From assembly GCA_035532035.1 (NCBI GenBank), contig DATKRS010000019.1, forward strand, positions 62,001-126,000: a stretch of 64,000 nucleotides of DNA, read 5' to 3'. The stretch is from Candidatus Dormiibacterota bacterium. GTDB taxonomy: Bacteria; Vulcanimicrobiota; Vulcanimicrobiia; Vulcanimicrobiales; Vulcanimicrobiaceae. Under the pieces are notes generated by a model. It searched no databases. It saw only the letters and a program-made list of their open reading frames with translations, and was not told the DNA's origin. Below are positions 40,455 to 50,022 of the stretch, piece by piece. Position 1 is the first letter of the stretch; the number at the start of each line of letters is the position of its first letter. A program made the translations under genes and the position numbers.

Positions 40455-40483
40455 AGTATAAGGCAGGGAAATCAACCAGGCAA
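40455..40483 (-). promoter_or_regulatory. Promoter of tRNA-Asn
   Basis: On the minus strand, TTGCCT (40483-40478), a 17-bp spacer and TATACT (40460-40455) lie about 28 bp before the mature tRNA 5' end. Confidence 0.6.
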
Positions 40484-40605
40484 ATTCCAACGAGGCCGAT
40501 GTCCTGCGCTGCTACCAGTGCGGCGGCACGACGTTCATCTACAAGCACGCCAAGGCCTTTTGCGCCGATTGCGGTCAGCTCGCGGCCAACTGCTGCGGCG
40601 ACTAA
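40471..40605 (+). CDS. Small zinc-ribbon protein with non-standard start
   Basis: A frame of up to 44 codons encoding RCYQCGGTTFIYKHAKAFCA followed by DCGQLAANCCGD, a compact Cys4 zinc ribbon. An in-frame TAA lies at 40459 and no ATG, GTG or TTG follows before the ribbon. ATC at 40471 (AGGG upstream) or CTG at 40504 (GAGG upstream) must start it if it is translated. It is divergent from tRNA-Asn and convergent with the CsgG-like gene. Confidence 0.45.
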   Translation: MNQANSNEADVLRCYQCGGTTFIYKHAKAFCADCGQLAANCCGD

Positions 40606-40612
40606 AGGCGCG

Positions 40613-41560
40613 TTACGGTTCCGACTGTACCTGCTCTCCCTTTTTCGGAGCGCCGGAAACGCGTCGAGCGATCGCGGTCTCGCCGCTCACCGCCGTAACT
40701 TGCAACCGGCCCGTGGGTTCGTTCACCGTCAGATAACGTCCGGTGCCCGGGTCACGAACCTGCATCACCTTGTTGACCTGGAAGTATTGTCCCACCGAGA
40801 CGCCGCGTGACGACCCGACGTTGATGATGTAGTAGCCGTTGTCGAACCCGATGATACGCCCCCAGAGCGTCGGCATCGCCGGCACCGATGCCAGCCGATG
40901 CGGATCGATGTGTGCAGCGATCAGCTTCGCTTCCGCGTCGATGAGATGCCCCATCGTCGACGACGTGAAGTTCGAGTTGTGGTAGCTTCCGTACGTGCCG
41001 CTCAAGAAGCTGATGCCGCCGGCGCCCCATGAGTTCGCCGTCTGCGTTTGCTCGTCGTCAAAGGCTTGCACGATACGCCCGGTCTGCGTGTCGACGACGC
41101 GCACCGCGACTTTGATCGTTACGCGCGTGCTGTGATAGCCTCCGGCGACGCCGCCGAGAATTCCGCCGATGGCCTGCCCGGCGTTGGCACCCGAGGCTCC
41201 CGTCTGCTCGAACTGCAGAACGTTACCTTCGACCAGGAAGTGTGCTCCGACCAAGCGACCGGCCCGAACGGCGGTCTCGGGATCGACCGCACCTGACGTG
41301 TCGAGCTGATGCTCTTGCATCGTGTCGCCGAGCTTCGCTCTCTCCACAACGTTGAAGTTGCCTTCGTTGACCAGCTCGTCGGTGACGAGATCAGAGAGCG
41401 CAACCCCGGGTTGGAACTGACCCCACCAGTCACCGGTGAGACCTTGCGTTGAGAAGTTCATTACTGCGATGGATGGCTGCTGCTGCGCGACAGCCGGCAA
41501 CCTGCTCGCCAGGCCGAAGCTCAGGCCGGCGAATGCGATAAAAACGAGGAAACGCCGCAT
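40613..41560 (-). CDS. CsgG-family exported protein
   Basis: 315 aa with a signal peptide (1-27), then a CsgG-like domain (IAVMNFSTQGLTGDWWGQFQ; VTDELVNEGNFNVVERAKLG; GRLVGAHFLVEGNVLQFE). A C-terminal module follows (about 245-315, GYYIINVGSSRGVSVGQYFQ) of the type often called a flagellar-assembly-T or SH3-like domain. GGAGG precedes the ATG at 41560. CsgG relatives form outer-membrane pores or act in LPS or curli export; the substrate here is unknown. Confidence 0.85.
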   Translation of the reverse strand: MRRFLVFIAFAGLSFGLASRLPAVAQQQPSIAVMNFSTQGLTGDWWGQFQPGVALSDLVTDELVNEGNFNVVERAKLGDTMQEHQLDTSGAVDPETAVRAGRLVGAHFLVEGNVLQFEQTGASGANAGQAIGGILGGVAGGYHSTRVTIKVAVRVVDTQTGRIVQAFDDEQTQTANSWGAGGISFLSGTYGSYHNSNFTSSTMGHLIDAEAKLIAAHIDPHRLASVPAMPTLWGRIIGFDNGYYIINVGSSRGVSVGQYFQVNKVMQVRDPGTGRYLTVNEPTGRLQVTAVSGETAIARRVSGAPKKGEQVQSEP

Positions 41561-41638
41561 ACCATGTACCTCCGATGGGCAAGTGCGTAGTTGCCCGAGG
41601 GGGTCCATTCGAGCGGCACCTTGCGGTGCCTGCAGGAG

Positions 41639-42862
41639 CTAGCTTGCGAAGTTCGGTACGCGCAGAGACTCGCCGGTAAAACGCGTGGCCCGGCGCAGGG
41701 CCTCCACGCGATCGATCTTCTCCCACGGCAGATCGAGCTCGGGTCTGCCGAAGTGCCCATACGATGCGGTCTGCCGATACATTGGCCGCCGCAAGTTGAG
41801 ATGGTGAATGATCGCGGCCGGCCGCAGATCGAACACGTCCGCAATCGCTTGGGCAATCGTCTCGTCCGGCATTCTCCCGGTGCCGAACGTTTCCACGAGC
41901 ACGCTCACCGGATGCGCGACGCCGATGGCATATGCCAGCTGCACCTCGCAGCGGTCCGCAAGCCCTGCCGCGACGACGTTCTTCGCAACCCAGCGCGCGG
42001 CGTAGGCGCCCGAGCGATCCACCTTGGTCGGGTCCTTCCCCGAGAACGCACCGCCGCCGTGGCGCGCCATGCCGCCGTACGTGTCGGCGATGATCTTGCG
42101 TCCCGTCAAGCCCGCGTCGCCCTTCGGTCCGCCGATGACGAAACGTCCCGTCGGATTCACGAACACGCGCGTGCGCGCATCGTGCATCGCCTCGGGAATC
42201 ACGTGGTTGATCACCCGCTCGGTAATTTCGTTGCGAATGACCTCGAGCGGTATCTCGGGGTCGTGCTGTGCCGAGACGACGACCGCATCCACACGGACGG
42301 GCTTGTCGCCATCGTACTCGACGGTGACCTGCGATTTGCCGTCCGGGCGAAGGTACGGAATCGCTCCGTTCTTCCGCACCGCAGCCAGGTGACGGGTGAG
42401 GTTGTGTGCGAGCACGATCGGCAACGGCATGAGCTCGTCGGTCTCGCGGCACGCGTAGCCGAACATCATGCCCTGATCGCCGGCACCGGTGAGCTCGAAC
42501 GCGTCATCGTCGCCGGCCTTCGCCTCGAGCGACTTATCGACGCCGAGCGCGATGTCGGGTGACTGCTCGTCGATCGAGACGCTCACGCCGCACGTCTCGG
42601 CGTCGAAGCCGATGGACGAGCGCGTGTATCCGACCTCGCGAATCGTTTCGCGCACGAGGCGCGGAATGTCGACGTAGGTCTTCGTCGTCACCTCACCCGC
42701 GATATGGATCTGCCCGGTGATCGCAAACGTCTCGACGGCAACCCGGGATTGCGGGTCGTCTTTCAGCAATGCGTCCAGAACAGCGTCCGAGATTTGATCG
42801 GCGAGCTTGTCGGGATGCCCCTCGGTGACCGACTCAGAGGTAAAGAGCCGACGATATGCCAC
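41639..42862 (-). CDS. metK: S-adenosylmethionine synthetase
   Basis: Makes SAM from methionine and ATP. 407 aa with the signatures [20 protein letters not shown] near the N-terminus, [12 protein letters not shown], and [16 protein letters not shown] with the catalytic lysine. The GTG at 42862 directly follows the ahcY stop with no intervening base, so the two are translationally linked. No SAM or SAH riboswitch fits in the 53 bp upstream of the operon. Confidence 0.98.
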   Translation of the reverse strand: MAYRRLFTSESVTEGHPDKLADQISDAVLDALLKDDPQSRVAVETFAITGQIHIAGEVTTKTYVDIPRLVRETIREVGYTRSSIGFDAETCGVSVSIDEQSPDIALGVDKSLEAKAGDDDAFELTGAGDQGMMFGYACRETDELMPLPIVLAHNLTRHLAAVRKNGAIPYLRPDGKSQVTVEYDGDKPVRVDAVVVSAQHDPEIPLEVIRNEITERVINHVIPEAMHDARTRVFVNPTGRFVIGGPKGDAGLTGRKIIADTYGGMARHGGGAFSGKDPTKVDRSGAYAARWVAKNVVAAGLADRCEVQLAYAIGVAHPVSVLVETFGTGRMPDETIAQAIADVFDLRPAAIIHHLNLRRPMYRQTASYGHFGRPELDLPWEKIDRVEALRRATRFTGESLRVPNFAS

Positions 42863-44134
42863 TTACGTTCCCTCGCTCCAGGATGCCATGTACTTCTCCT
42901 GCTCCGGCGTCAGCGTGTCGATACCGATGCCCATCGACGCGAGCTTGAGCTGCGCGACCTCTTCGTCGATCTCGATCGGTACGTCGTACACCTTCTTCTC
43001 GAGCCGTGCGTGCTCCGCAGCGAGGAACGCCGCGCACATCGCCTGATTTGCAAAGGACATGTCCATCACGGCAGCGGGATGGCCCTCGCCCGCCGCGAGA
43101 TTGACGAGCCGGCCTTCCGCGAGGATGCACACCCGCCGGCCGTCGGCGAGCTCGAACTGTTCGACGAAGGCGCGAGGCTGCGTCCTGCGTACGGCGAGAC
43201 GAGCAATCGCGTCGAGATCGAGCTCGTCGTTGAAGTGGCCGGAGTTACAGACGATTGCGCCGTCTTTCATCGCGCGGAAATGCTCCTCACGAATGACGTG
43301 ATAGTTACCGGTCACGGTCACGAAGACGTCCCCGATCTTCGCCGCCTCGGCAATCGTCATCACGCGGTAACCGTCCATCACCGCTTCGATCGCCTTGCGC
43401 GGGTCGACCTCGATGACGACGACGTGCGCACCCATCCCCGCCGCACGCGAGGCGATGCCGCGCCCGCACCATCCGTAGCCGACGACGACCACGGTGCGGC
43501 CGGCGAGGAGCACGTTCGTCGCTCGGATGATCCCGTCGAGCGTCGATTGCCCGGTTCCGTATCGGTTGTCGAACATGTGCTTGGTCAGCGCATTGTTGAC
43601 GGCAACCACGGGATACGGCAGGACGCCGTCGCGCTGCATCGCGCGTAGCCGAATCACGCCGGTCGTCGTTTCCTCGCAGCCGCCGATCATGTGCGGGAGC
43701 AGCTCTTTGTGGCTCTTGAAGATCGTGGTGACGAGATCGCAGCCGTCATCCATCGACATCTGGGGGCGCGTCGCGATCACCGACTCGATGTGTGCGTAAT
43801 ACCGCGCGTGATCTTCGCCCTTGATCGCAAACGTGGGTATGCCGTTCTCGCACAAGGCTGCCGCAACGTCGTCCTGCGTCGAGAGCGGGTTGCTGGCGCA
43901 GAGCGCGATCTGCGCCCCGCCGGCCTGCAGCGCGAGCATGAGGTTCGCCGTCTCCGTGGTGACGTGCAGGCACGCCCCGATCCGCACCTCGCGCAGCGGT
44001 TTGTCGCGCTCGAAACGCTCGCGAATCTGTGCGAGGACCGGCATGTACGCGCCGGCCCACGCGATCCGCGCGCGTCCTTGCTCGGCGAGCGTACGGTCTT
44101 TGACGTCACCTTGCGGCGCAACGGCAGTTTGCAT
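42863..44134 (-). CDS. ahcY: S-adenosylhomocysteine hydrolase
   Basis: Splits S-adenosylhomocysteine into adenosine and homocysteine and so drives SAM-dependent methylation. 423 aa with the substrate domain (HVTTETANLMLALQAGGAQI), the NAD-binding motif VVVGYGWCGRGIASRAAGMG, and the C-terminal GHPAAVMDMSFANQAM. The ATG at 44134 has AAGGAG upstream. It forms an operon with metK. Confidence 0.98.
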   Translation of the reverse strand: MQTAVAPQGDVKDRTLAEQGRARIAWAGAYMPVLAQIRERFERDKPLREVRIGACLHVTTETANLMLALQAGGAQIALCASNPLSTQDDVAAALCENGIPTFAIKGEDHARYYAHIESVIATRPQMSMDDGCDLVTTIFKSHKELLPHMIGGCEETTTGVIRLRAMQRDGVLPYPVVAVNNALTKHMFDNRYGTGQSTLDGIIRATNVLLAGRTVVVVGYGWCGRGIASRAAGMGAHVVVIEVDPRKAIEAVMDGYRVMTIAEAAKIGDVFVTVTGNYHVIREEHFRAMKDGAIVCNSGHFNDELDLDAIARLAVRRTQPRAFVEQFELADGRRVCILAEGRLVNLAAGEGHPAAVMDMSFANQAMCAAFLAAEHARLEKKVYDVPIEIDEEVAQLKLASMGIGIDTLTPEQEKYMASWSEGT

Positions 44135-44187
44135 CCGCGCTCCTTCGCCGAAAGGCCCCTCATCCCCGTTGCAAAAATGCACCTCTC

Positions 44188-44754
44188 GTGAAGAGCCTCG
44201 CAGCATACCTCGAACAGCTTGCTTCGACGAGCCCCACGCCCGGCGGCGGTAGTGCTGCGACCATCGTCGCAGCGCTCGGGGCATCGCTCGTTGCAATGGC
44301 TGCGCGCATCACCGCGGGCAATCCGCGCTACGCACCGCAGCGCGGGCGCGCGCACGGCATAGCGTCGCGCGCCGACCTGCTGCGCGAGCGGCTGTTGGAG
44401 GCTGGGTCGCGCGACGAAGATGCCTTCGCGGCCGTCGTGGCAGCGCGCGGCGATGCTCGGCAGCAGGCACTAATACGCGCCGCGCAAGAGCCTCTGCGCG
44501 CGATGTCGCTCGCACTCGACGTGCAGCGCCTCGCCGTCGAGGCGCTCGACCTCGGTAACCCGCATCTTGCGAGCGATGCCGCGAGCGCAAGCGAGTTCGC
44601 TGCGGCTGCACTGGCCGCGTGCGCCTACAACGTGCGCATCAACCACCGCGCCATGAACGATCGGGCGGTCGTGGACGACCAGCGCAACGCGATGGAAGCC
44701 TACGAAACCGAGAGCGCTATGCTGCTCCGGCAAGCGCGAGAAAAGGCGCAATAG
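44188..44754 (+). CDS. fchA: Formimino/methenyl-tetrahydrofolate cyclodeaminase-cyclohydrolase
   Basis: 188 aa of the FTCD_C family. STPTPGGGSAATIVAALGAS is its hallmark, followed by an all-helical domain. Such proteins act as formiminoTHF cyclodeaminase or methenylTHF cyclohydrolase in one-carbon metabolism. It is divergent from ahcY-metK across 53 bp, consistent with shared control of the folate-methionine cycle. The start is GTG. Confidence 0.88.
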   Translation: MKSLAAYLEQLASTSPTPGGGSAATIVAALGASLVAMAARITAGNPRYAPQRGRAHGIASRADLLRERLLEAGSRDEDAFAAVVAARGDARQQALIRAAQEPLRAMSLALDVQRLAVEALDLGNPHLASDAASASEFAAAALAACAYNVRINHRAMNDRAVVDDQRNAMEAYETESAMLLRQAREKAQ

Positions 44755-45526
44755 CCTCGTCGTCCACGCGCATCCCGACGCCGTGGGCGTGATAGCGGAT
44801 GTCGTGAAAATCCGATCCCGCCGTCATGACGAGCCCACGTTCCTTCGCCTTCTCGCGGAAGAAGCGGACGTCGTCGTCGTCATGGAGCGGGTAGAACACC
44901 TCCAAGCCGTGCAGGCCGTGCTCGACGAGCGCATCGATGATCCCCCGGTCCTTCAAGCGGCCAGGATGCGCCAGCACGGCAATGCCCCCGCAATCGCGGA
45001 TGCACGCAATGGCCTCCGGCGGCGTTACGTGCGTCGAGGGAACGTAGCCGGGGCGCCCACGTCGTAGCAGGCCGCGAAACGCCGCAGCCACGTCCGAGGC
45101 CTCGCCGGCGCGGACGAGCGCCTTGGCGACGTGCGGGCGCCCGAGCGATTTCGAGCCGCGCGCTTCTTCGAGCACCGCGCCGAAGGTGATCCGGTAGCCG
45201 GCGGCCTGAAGCTGCACGACCATGCGCTCTGCGCGCGCACGGCGTTCGGCGCGGTTGCGCTCGAGCATCGCGTTCAGCGCGGCATCATCTAAAGGAAGCG
45301 CGTAGCCGAGCAGGTGTACCTCATTGTCCCGCCAGGTGGTATTGATCTCGATCCCCGTGACGACGCGCGTCCCGGCGGCCGCACGAAAGGCGCCGTACGC
45401 CGAGAGCGTGTCGTGGTCGGATATCGCGAAGACGTCGACGCGGCGATCGCGCATGTAGTCGGCCAAGGCCTGCGGCGTAAGAGAGCCGTCGCTCTCGATC
45501 GTGTGACAGTGAAAATCGACGATCAC
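44717..45526 (-). CDS. PHP-domain phosphoesterase (TrpH/RNase AM-like)
   Basis: 269 aa with PHP metal motifs DFHCHTIESDGSLTP, ISDHDTL, VLAHPGRLKD and AGSDFHD. Closest by pattern to the YciV/TrpH group, which trims nucleic-acid 5' ends or hydrolyses 3',5'-bisphosphates. It overlaps the ymdB stop by 4 nt and the convergent fchA gene by 38 nt. Confidence 0.92.
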   Translation of the reverse strand: MIVDFHCHTIESDGSLTPQALADYMRDRRVDVFAISDHDTLSAYGAFRAAAGTRVVTGIEINTTWRDNEVHLLGYALPLDDAALNAMLERNRAERRARAERMVVQLQAAGYRITFGAVLEEARGSKSLGRPHVAKALVRAGEASDVAAAFRGLLRRGRPGYVPSTHVTPPEAIACIRDCGGIAVLAHPGRLKDRGIIDALVEHGLHGLEVFYPLHDDDDVRFFREKAKERGLVMTAGSDFHDIRYHAHGVGMRVDDEAIAPFLALAGAA

Positions 45527-46308
45527 GGGATGCCGCGAAGGAAGAGCCGCTTGATCTCCGTCGCCTTACCGCTGGCCGTATCGATGGCAACGACGATCGC
45601 GCAAAACTGCCGTGGCCCGGTCTTCTGCACCGAGAAGCGGTCCGAGACGCCCACCAGGAACCGGTCGAGCACGGCTTTTTGCTCCATGCCGATGATGCCG
45701 TCGGTCGGACCTGTCATACCGACGTCGCTGATAAAGGCGGTTCCGCCGGGAAGGATCTGCTCGTCCGCGGTCTGGACGTGGGTGTGCGTACCGTAGACCA
45801 GCGAGACGCGGCCGTCGAGATACCGCCCGAGCGCCACCTTCTCCGACGTCGCTTCGGCGTGCACGTCCACGACGATCGCGCGCGTCTGCGGGCTCAATCC
45901 CTGGAGGCAGGCGTCTGCCGCGCGAAACGGATCGTCGACGGGTGGCATGAACGTGCGGCCCATGACGTTGATCACACCTACCGTGACGCCCTCGACCGAG
46001 AACGTGCCGTACCCGTGGCCCGGAAATCCTTCGGGATAGTTCGCCGGGCGAAGGACGCGCTCTGACGCGTCGAGATACGCGCCGAAATCGCGTTTGTCCA
46101 GGATGTGGTTGCCGCCGGTGATGAAGTCGACCCCGGTATCGAAGAGCTCCTGCGCGGTCTGCGCGGTAAGCCCGAAGCCGCCTGCGACGTTCTCGCCGTT
46201 CGCGATGCACGCGTGCACGCGGTGCTGCTCCCGAAGCAACGCCAACAGGCGCTTGAGGGTATCGCGCCCAGGGGATCCGACGACGTCGCCGATGATGAGG
46301 AGATTCAG
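45523..46308 (-). CDS. ymdB: YmdB-type metallophosphoesterase
   Basis: 261 aa, a dinuclear phosphodiesterase (2',3'-cyclic nucleotide type in Bacillus). Motifs: GDVVGSPGR (residues 8-16), NGENVAGGFG, GGNHILDKRDF, VVDVHAEATSEK and YGTHTHVQTADE. The essential N-terminal GDVVG lies upstream of the first TTG. The only start in line with the family Met is CTG 46308, 5 nt after the preceding gene's stop and without a Shine-Dalgarno sequence. Confidence 0.9.
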   Translation of the reverse strand: MNLLIIGDVVGSPGRDTLKRLLALLREQHRVHACIANGENVAGGFGLTAQTAQELFDTGVDFITGGNHILDKRDFGAYLDASERVLRPANYPEGFPGHGYGTFSVEGVTVGVINVMGRTFMPPVDDPFRAADACLQGLSPQTRAIVVDVHAEATSEKVALGRYLDGRVSLVYGTHTHVQTADEQILPGGTAFISDVGMTGPTDGIIGMEQKAVLDRFLVGVSDRFSVQKTGPRQFCAIVVAIDTASGKATEIKRLFLRGIP

Positions 46309-46313
46309 CGAGC

Positions 46314-46883
46314 TTAGCGGCGAGCCGATGCCTTTGCTTTCTTCTGGGCCTTCAGGAAATACACCAAGACGCGTTTCTCTTCGCGAAAGCCGACGAGATT
46401 CTTCGACTGCGTGGGATCGCGTAGCGCCTCGATCGCGTAGAGCGCCGCCTCATCTTGGGCGGCTTCGTCCTCCTCGAAGCCGTCGTCGGCGCGAGGACTA
46501 CAGACGAGTGCGTCTTCGAAGCGGGCAAGAAAGAAGGCCCCGAGCATCTCCAGCTCGTCCTTCGAGAAACTCTCCAAATCCCGAGTCACGTGAATAAAGC
46601 TCATCGGCCGCTCGCTCTCGCACTCGACCCGCAGACTCTCCGGCGCCCCGCCGGAGAGCAGAACGAAAGCGCCGACGTGATCGCTCACGAGCTCGGCGAT
46701 CTGCCGCTGGGCGGCGCGGTCGAGCCGCTGCCGCACGGCGAAGGTGAGACGCACCGTACCCTCTGCCGGCATGGCGCGAATCGAAGCCAGCTCCGGAAAG
46801 CGCGCCAGGAGCGCGCAGACCAAGCTGACCGTGTCGGCATTCTCGACCGGGAGGCGGGAGTTCACGTTAGGTGCTGTCGCCAT
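46314..46883 (-). CDS. Hypothetical protein upstream of ymdB
   Basis: 189 aa with an alpha/beta N-terminal domain (IRAMPAEGTVRLTFAVRQRL; AELVSDHVGAFVLLSGGA) and an acidic middle (DDGFEEDEAAQDEAAL). The C-terminus is basic (LKAQKKAKASARR), a feature of RNA-binding tails. It is immediately upstream of ymdB. In some bacteria the gene before ymdB encodes RNase Y, but this protein is not one. Function is unknown. Confidence 0.75.
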   Translation of the reverse strand: MATAPNVNSRLPVENADTVSLVCALLARFPELASIRAMPAEGTVRLTFAVRQRLDRAAQRQIAELVSDHVGAFVLLSGGAPESLRVECESERPMSFIHVTRDLESFSKDELEMLGAFFLARFEDALVCSPRADDGFEEDEAAQDEAALYAIEALRDPTQSKNLVGFREEKRVLVYFLKAQKKAKASARR

Positions 46884-47000
46884 GCCTTTCTTGGAGATAC
46901 GTATCCCCCAAAAGACGGGCTGCGCCTAGGGGGAGGGGCCGGGAGTGTACGACGCCCGCTCAAGGCCAACCCTTGCGACTGGACGAAAGTTGCGGCCTCG

Positions 47001-47552
47001 ATGAGGGCGAGAGAGCTCCCAGGAGCCGTCGTATTCGGGCTTATTGCTTCGCTTTTGGCCCATGCTGCCGGCTACGGCAGCGGCCACGCGATAGGCGGCT
47101 CCTACCACGAGCTACTCCTCGTGCTGAGCGCGCTCGCGCTGCTCGGAGGAGTGCTTGCCGTTGGGGCGCTCGCTTGGGCGGGCGCCGGACGAACGCAAGA
47201 GGGCTCCATTCTGGCCGCCCGGCTGAAAACCGCGGTTCCGAGCTGGCCCGCTCTCACTGTGGCTGCCGCCTCGTGGCTGGCGCTCGCCGAGCATCTCGAA
47301 CCGCGGCATCAAACCGTTTCGCCGCCGTTGCTGCTCGCAGCCGTCGCGCTAGCTGCATGGCTGCTGCTGGTCCTGGCGCGCGGTGCTATCTCCCTCTTGG
47401 CTGCAGCCGCCATCGCGATTCGCTGCGGCCGCTTCGCCCAGCGCCCTCTCGCGTGGCGCATCCGCGCTTGCCCGACGCCGACGGTCTCACGCATCCTGCG
47501 CGCGGCCCGCCGTTACGCTCGTCCTCCCCCGACCGCGGTACTCGGCGCGTAA
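47001..47552 (+). CDS. Integral membrane protein, unknown function
   Basis: 183 aa with about four hydrophobic helices (VVFGLIASLLAHAAGYGSGH; LLLVLSALALLGGVLAVGAL; ALTVAAASWLALAE; LLLAAVALAAWLLLVLARG) and a basic Arg/Pro-rich tail. It stands 44 bp before a TonB-receptor gene and probably shares its transcript, although no function can be assigned. Confidence 0.6.
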   Translation: MRARELPGAVVFGLIASLLAHAAGYGSGHAIGGSYHELLLVLSALALLGGVLAVGALAWAGAGRTQEGSILAARLKTAVPSWPALTVAAASWLALAEHLEPRHQTVSPPLLLAAVALAAWLLLVLARGAISLLAAAAIAIRCGRFAQRPLAWRIRACPTPTVSRILRAARRYARPPPTAVLGA

Positions 47553-47596
47553 GCGCCTCTTCCAACCGCTACCGCGTTCCTTTCGAAAGGGAGTCT

Positions 47597-49984
47597 GTGT
47601 TTCGCATTCTTGCGGCGCTTTTTGCCGCACTCAGCATCGAGGTTGCAACCTTCGCCTTCGCATTTGCCGTCGCCGGCGCGGCGACGACAGGTCTCGTCCG
47701 CGGCACCGTTACGCTCGATGGCGCGCCGGCGCCGCGAGCGCGCGTCACGCTCGTGGGCGAGGGCTCGCGCTTCGTCGCGACGACCGACGCACACGGGGTG
47801 TACGTCTTCTCAACCGTTCCGTTCGGCGACTACCTTCTGACCGCGCACGCCGACAGCGCGTTGGCCCGCTCCTATACACTGAGTGTCTCGAGCGACTCCA
47901 TCGTCACCGTCGACGTCGCACTCTCTCATCTGCACGCGATCGCCCACGCGACGGTCGCCGCGAACGCAGGCGTCACGGGGACGCCAGTCGGCGTAAACCA
48001 GATCGACCGTAGCGCGATCCAGGCTTCCCCCGATGAAAACGATCTGAACCGGTTGATCGAGACGATGCCGGGCATCGTGCGTTTCTCCTATGACGAGCCG
48101 GTTGCGCTCGGTTTTCACGGCGTCACCTACAATATCGACGGGGCTCCGCTCCCGCTCGCTACCAGCTCCAACTTCGCGCAGATCGTCGATCCTGCCGACA
48201 TCGATTCGATCGAGATATATACGGGTGATTTTCCGGCCGAGTACGGTGGCGAGCGCATGGGCGCCCTCGTCAACGTCATCACCGACCGCTCGAGCGACAT
48301 CGGACAGGGAAACTTCGGCCGGTTAACCGAGGGCGTGGGCAACTACGGCCAAGCCATCGCAGAGCTGGCCGACGAGGCACGCTCGGGCTCGACCGAGGTG
48401 TTTCTCGACGTGAACACCCAGCAGACGAACTATGGAATCGACGCGCCGACGTACGTGCCCATCCACGACAACAGCTCCTCGAGTGACGAGTTCCTGCGTG
48501 CGATCACGCAGATCGACAGCCGCTCCACGCTCGCTTTCGATTACGGCAATCAGTTCTCGCAGTTCGAGATTCCGATCAACGCCGACCCGAGCAATCCGCT
48601 CGACCCCGTGACGAGCGCTCCCGGGACCGACGACGTACAGCGCGAGTACGACCGCTTCGCGAGCGCGAACTACACGCTTGCGTCGCGCGACGGAAGCGGC
48701 GTCTTCCAAGTGATTCCGTGGTATCGCATGACGCGCGTCGTCTACGCGGGAGACTTGGCCAATGACGTGCTCGCAACCCAGTTCGATCCCAACACGGGAA
48801 CGCTGGACCACCTCGTAGGACTCGATCAGGATCGCCTGGCCGCCTACGCCGGGATCCGCGTCAGCGACTTTCGCGCGACGGGAACGCATGCGTGGAAGAT
48901 CGGGATCGATGCCGATCGCGAGAACTTTACGGCGAACGAGACCTTCGCATGCTACTACGTCCAGTGCAATTCGACGCTCTCACCGGTATCGCCGTACTAC
49001 CCGGTCTACACGGCGCAAGCTCGGGCGGGCTCCGCGATCGGACTCTACGCGCAAGACACGTGGACGCCGATACGAATCCTTTCCATTCAGTACGGCCTGA
49101 GATACGATCGCTCGACCGGCTACGTCGGCGGGGACATGCTCGAACCGCGAATCGCAGCGAACCTCCAAGCCGATCCCAAAAACATCGTCCATGTCTACTA
49201 CGGGCGGTTCTACGCAGCGCCTCAATTGGAGGACGTTCGCCAAGCCTGCGCGTTGTTGGGAGCCGGCTCCGGCGGCTGCCCGGCGAATCCCGTCTACAAC
49301 CTGCAGCCCGAGCGAGACGCGTACTTCGAGATGGGCTTGCAGCACGCGTTCTCTCCGACGATGACCGGCTACGTGAACCTCGACGAGCGTAACGTCATCA
49401 ACGTGCTCGACACGACGCAGCTCTTGAATACGCCGCTCTTCGCCGTCTTCAACAATGCGCTCGGCCGCTATACGGGCGTCGAGATGCGCCTCGAGGATCG
49501 CCTCGAGAACGGCAACTCGTGGTACGTCACGACCACGGTCTCGTCGTCGCAGGCCGGCGGCATATCGGGCTCGACGTTCCTCTTCGGACCCGCGCCGAAT
49601 CCGCCGGGAGTGCCGCTGACCTCGCCCGAACTGCTTTCGCCGGAGGATCACGACCAAACGGTTGCGTCGACGGCAGGATACACGGCGCGCTTCGGGCCCG
49701 CGCGGGAGTGGTACGCAACGCTGCAGGGCGATTACGGTACGGGCTATCCAGTCGCATTCGAGAACGCGACGACATCGCTCTCGGGGCGTCTCCCCTCGCA
49801 TCTCGCGTTCGACGCATCCCTTGGCCGAACGCTCGTCGGGACGCCGAACCACGGCCTCGGCGTTCGGGTCGACGTCGAGAATCTGCTAAACCATCAATAC
49901 GTCCTCAAGATAGCCAACGGCTTCAACACGACGCAGATCGCGCCCGGGCGCAGTGCGCTCGTGCGATTGACCGAGGCCTTCTAG
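47597..49984 (+). CDS. TonB-dependent outer-membrane receptor
   Basis: 795 aa from GTG 47597 (AAAGGGAG upstream). Signal peptide, carboxypeptidase-regulatory-like domain (about 30-105: GLVRGTVTLDGAPAPRARVT), plug domain with GFHGVTYNIDGAPLP and DIDSIEIYTGDFPAEYGGER, and a barrel ending in aromatic F. Its neighbours downstream are a cytochrome-containing protein and a multicopper oxidase, so a copper or other metal-related ligand is possible. That is an inference. Confidence 0.93.
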   Translation: MFRILAALFAALSIEVATFAFAFAVAGAATTGLVRGTVTLDGAPAPRARVTLVGEGSRFVATTDAHGVYVFSTVPFGDYLLTAHADSALARSYTLSVSSDSIVTVDVALSHLHAIAHATVAANAGVTGTPVGVNQIDRSAIQASPDENDLNRLIETMPGIVRFSYDEPVALGFHGVTYNIDGAPLPLATSSNFAQIVDPADIDSIEIYTGDFPAEYGGERMGALVNVITDRSSDIGQGNFGRLTEGVGNYGQAIAELADEARSGSTEVFLDVNTQQTNYGIDAPTYVPIHDNSSSSDEFLRAITQIDSRSTLAFDYGNQFSQFEIPINADPSNPLDPVTSAPGTDDVQREYDRFASANYTLASRDGSGVFQVIPWYRMTRVVYAGDLANDVLATQFDPNTGTLDHLVGLDQDRLAAYAGIRVSDFRATGTHAWKIGIDADRENFTANETFACYYVQCNSTLSPVSPYYPVYTAQARAGSAIGLYAQDTWTPIRILSIQYGLRYDRSTGYVGGDMLEPRIAANLQADPKNIVHVYYGRFYAAPQLEDVRQACALLGAGSGGCPANPVYNLQPERDAYFEMGLQHAFSPTMTGYVNLDERNVINVLDTTQLLNTPLFAVFNNALGRYTGVEMRLEDRLENGNSWYVTTTVSSSQAGGISGSTFLFGPAPNPPGVPLTSPELLSPEDHDQTVASTAGYTARFGPAREWYATLQGDYGTGYPVAFENATTSLSGRLPSHLAFDASLGRTLVGTPNHGLGVRVDVENLLNHQYVLKIANGFNTTQIAPGRSALVRLTEAF

Positions 49985-50022
49985 CGAGGACTGCTGGTGC
50001 AACGAATGAATAAGGAGCTCCG

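Noticed and set aside
44135-44187. SAM or SAH riboswitch upstream of ahcY-metK
   Set aside because: Only 53 bp separate the divergent genes, too little for the known aptamers plus a start region, and no conserved core is seen.
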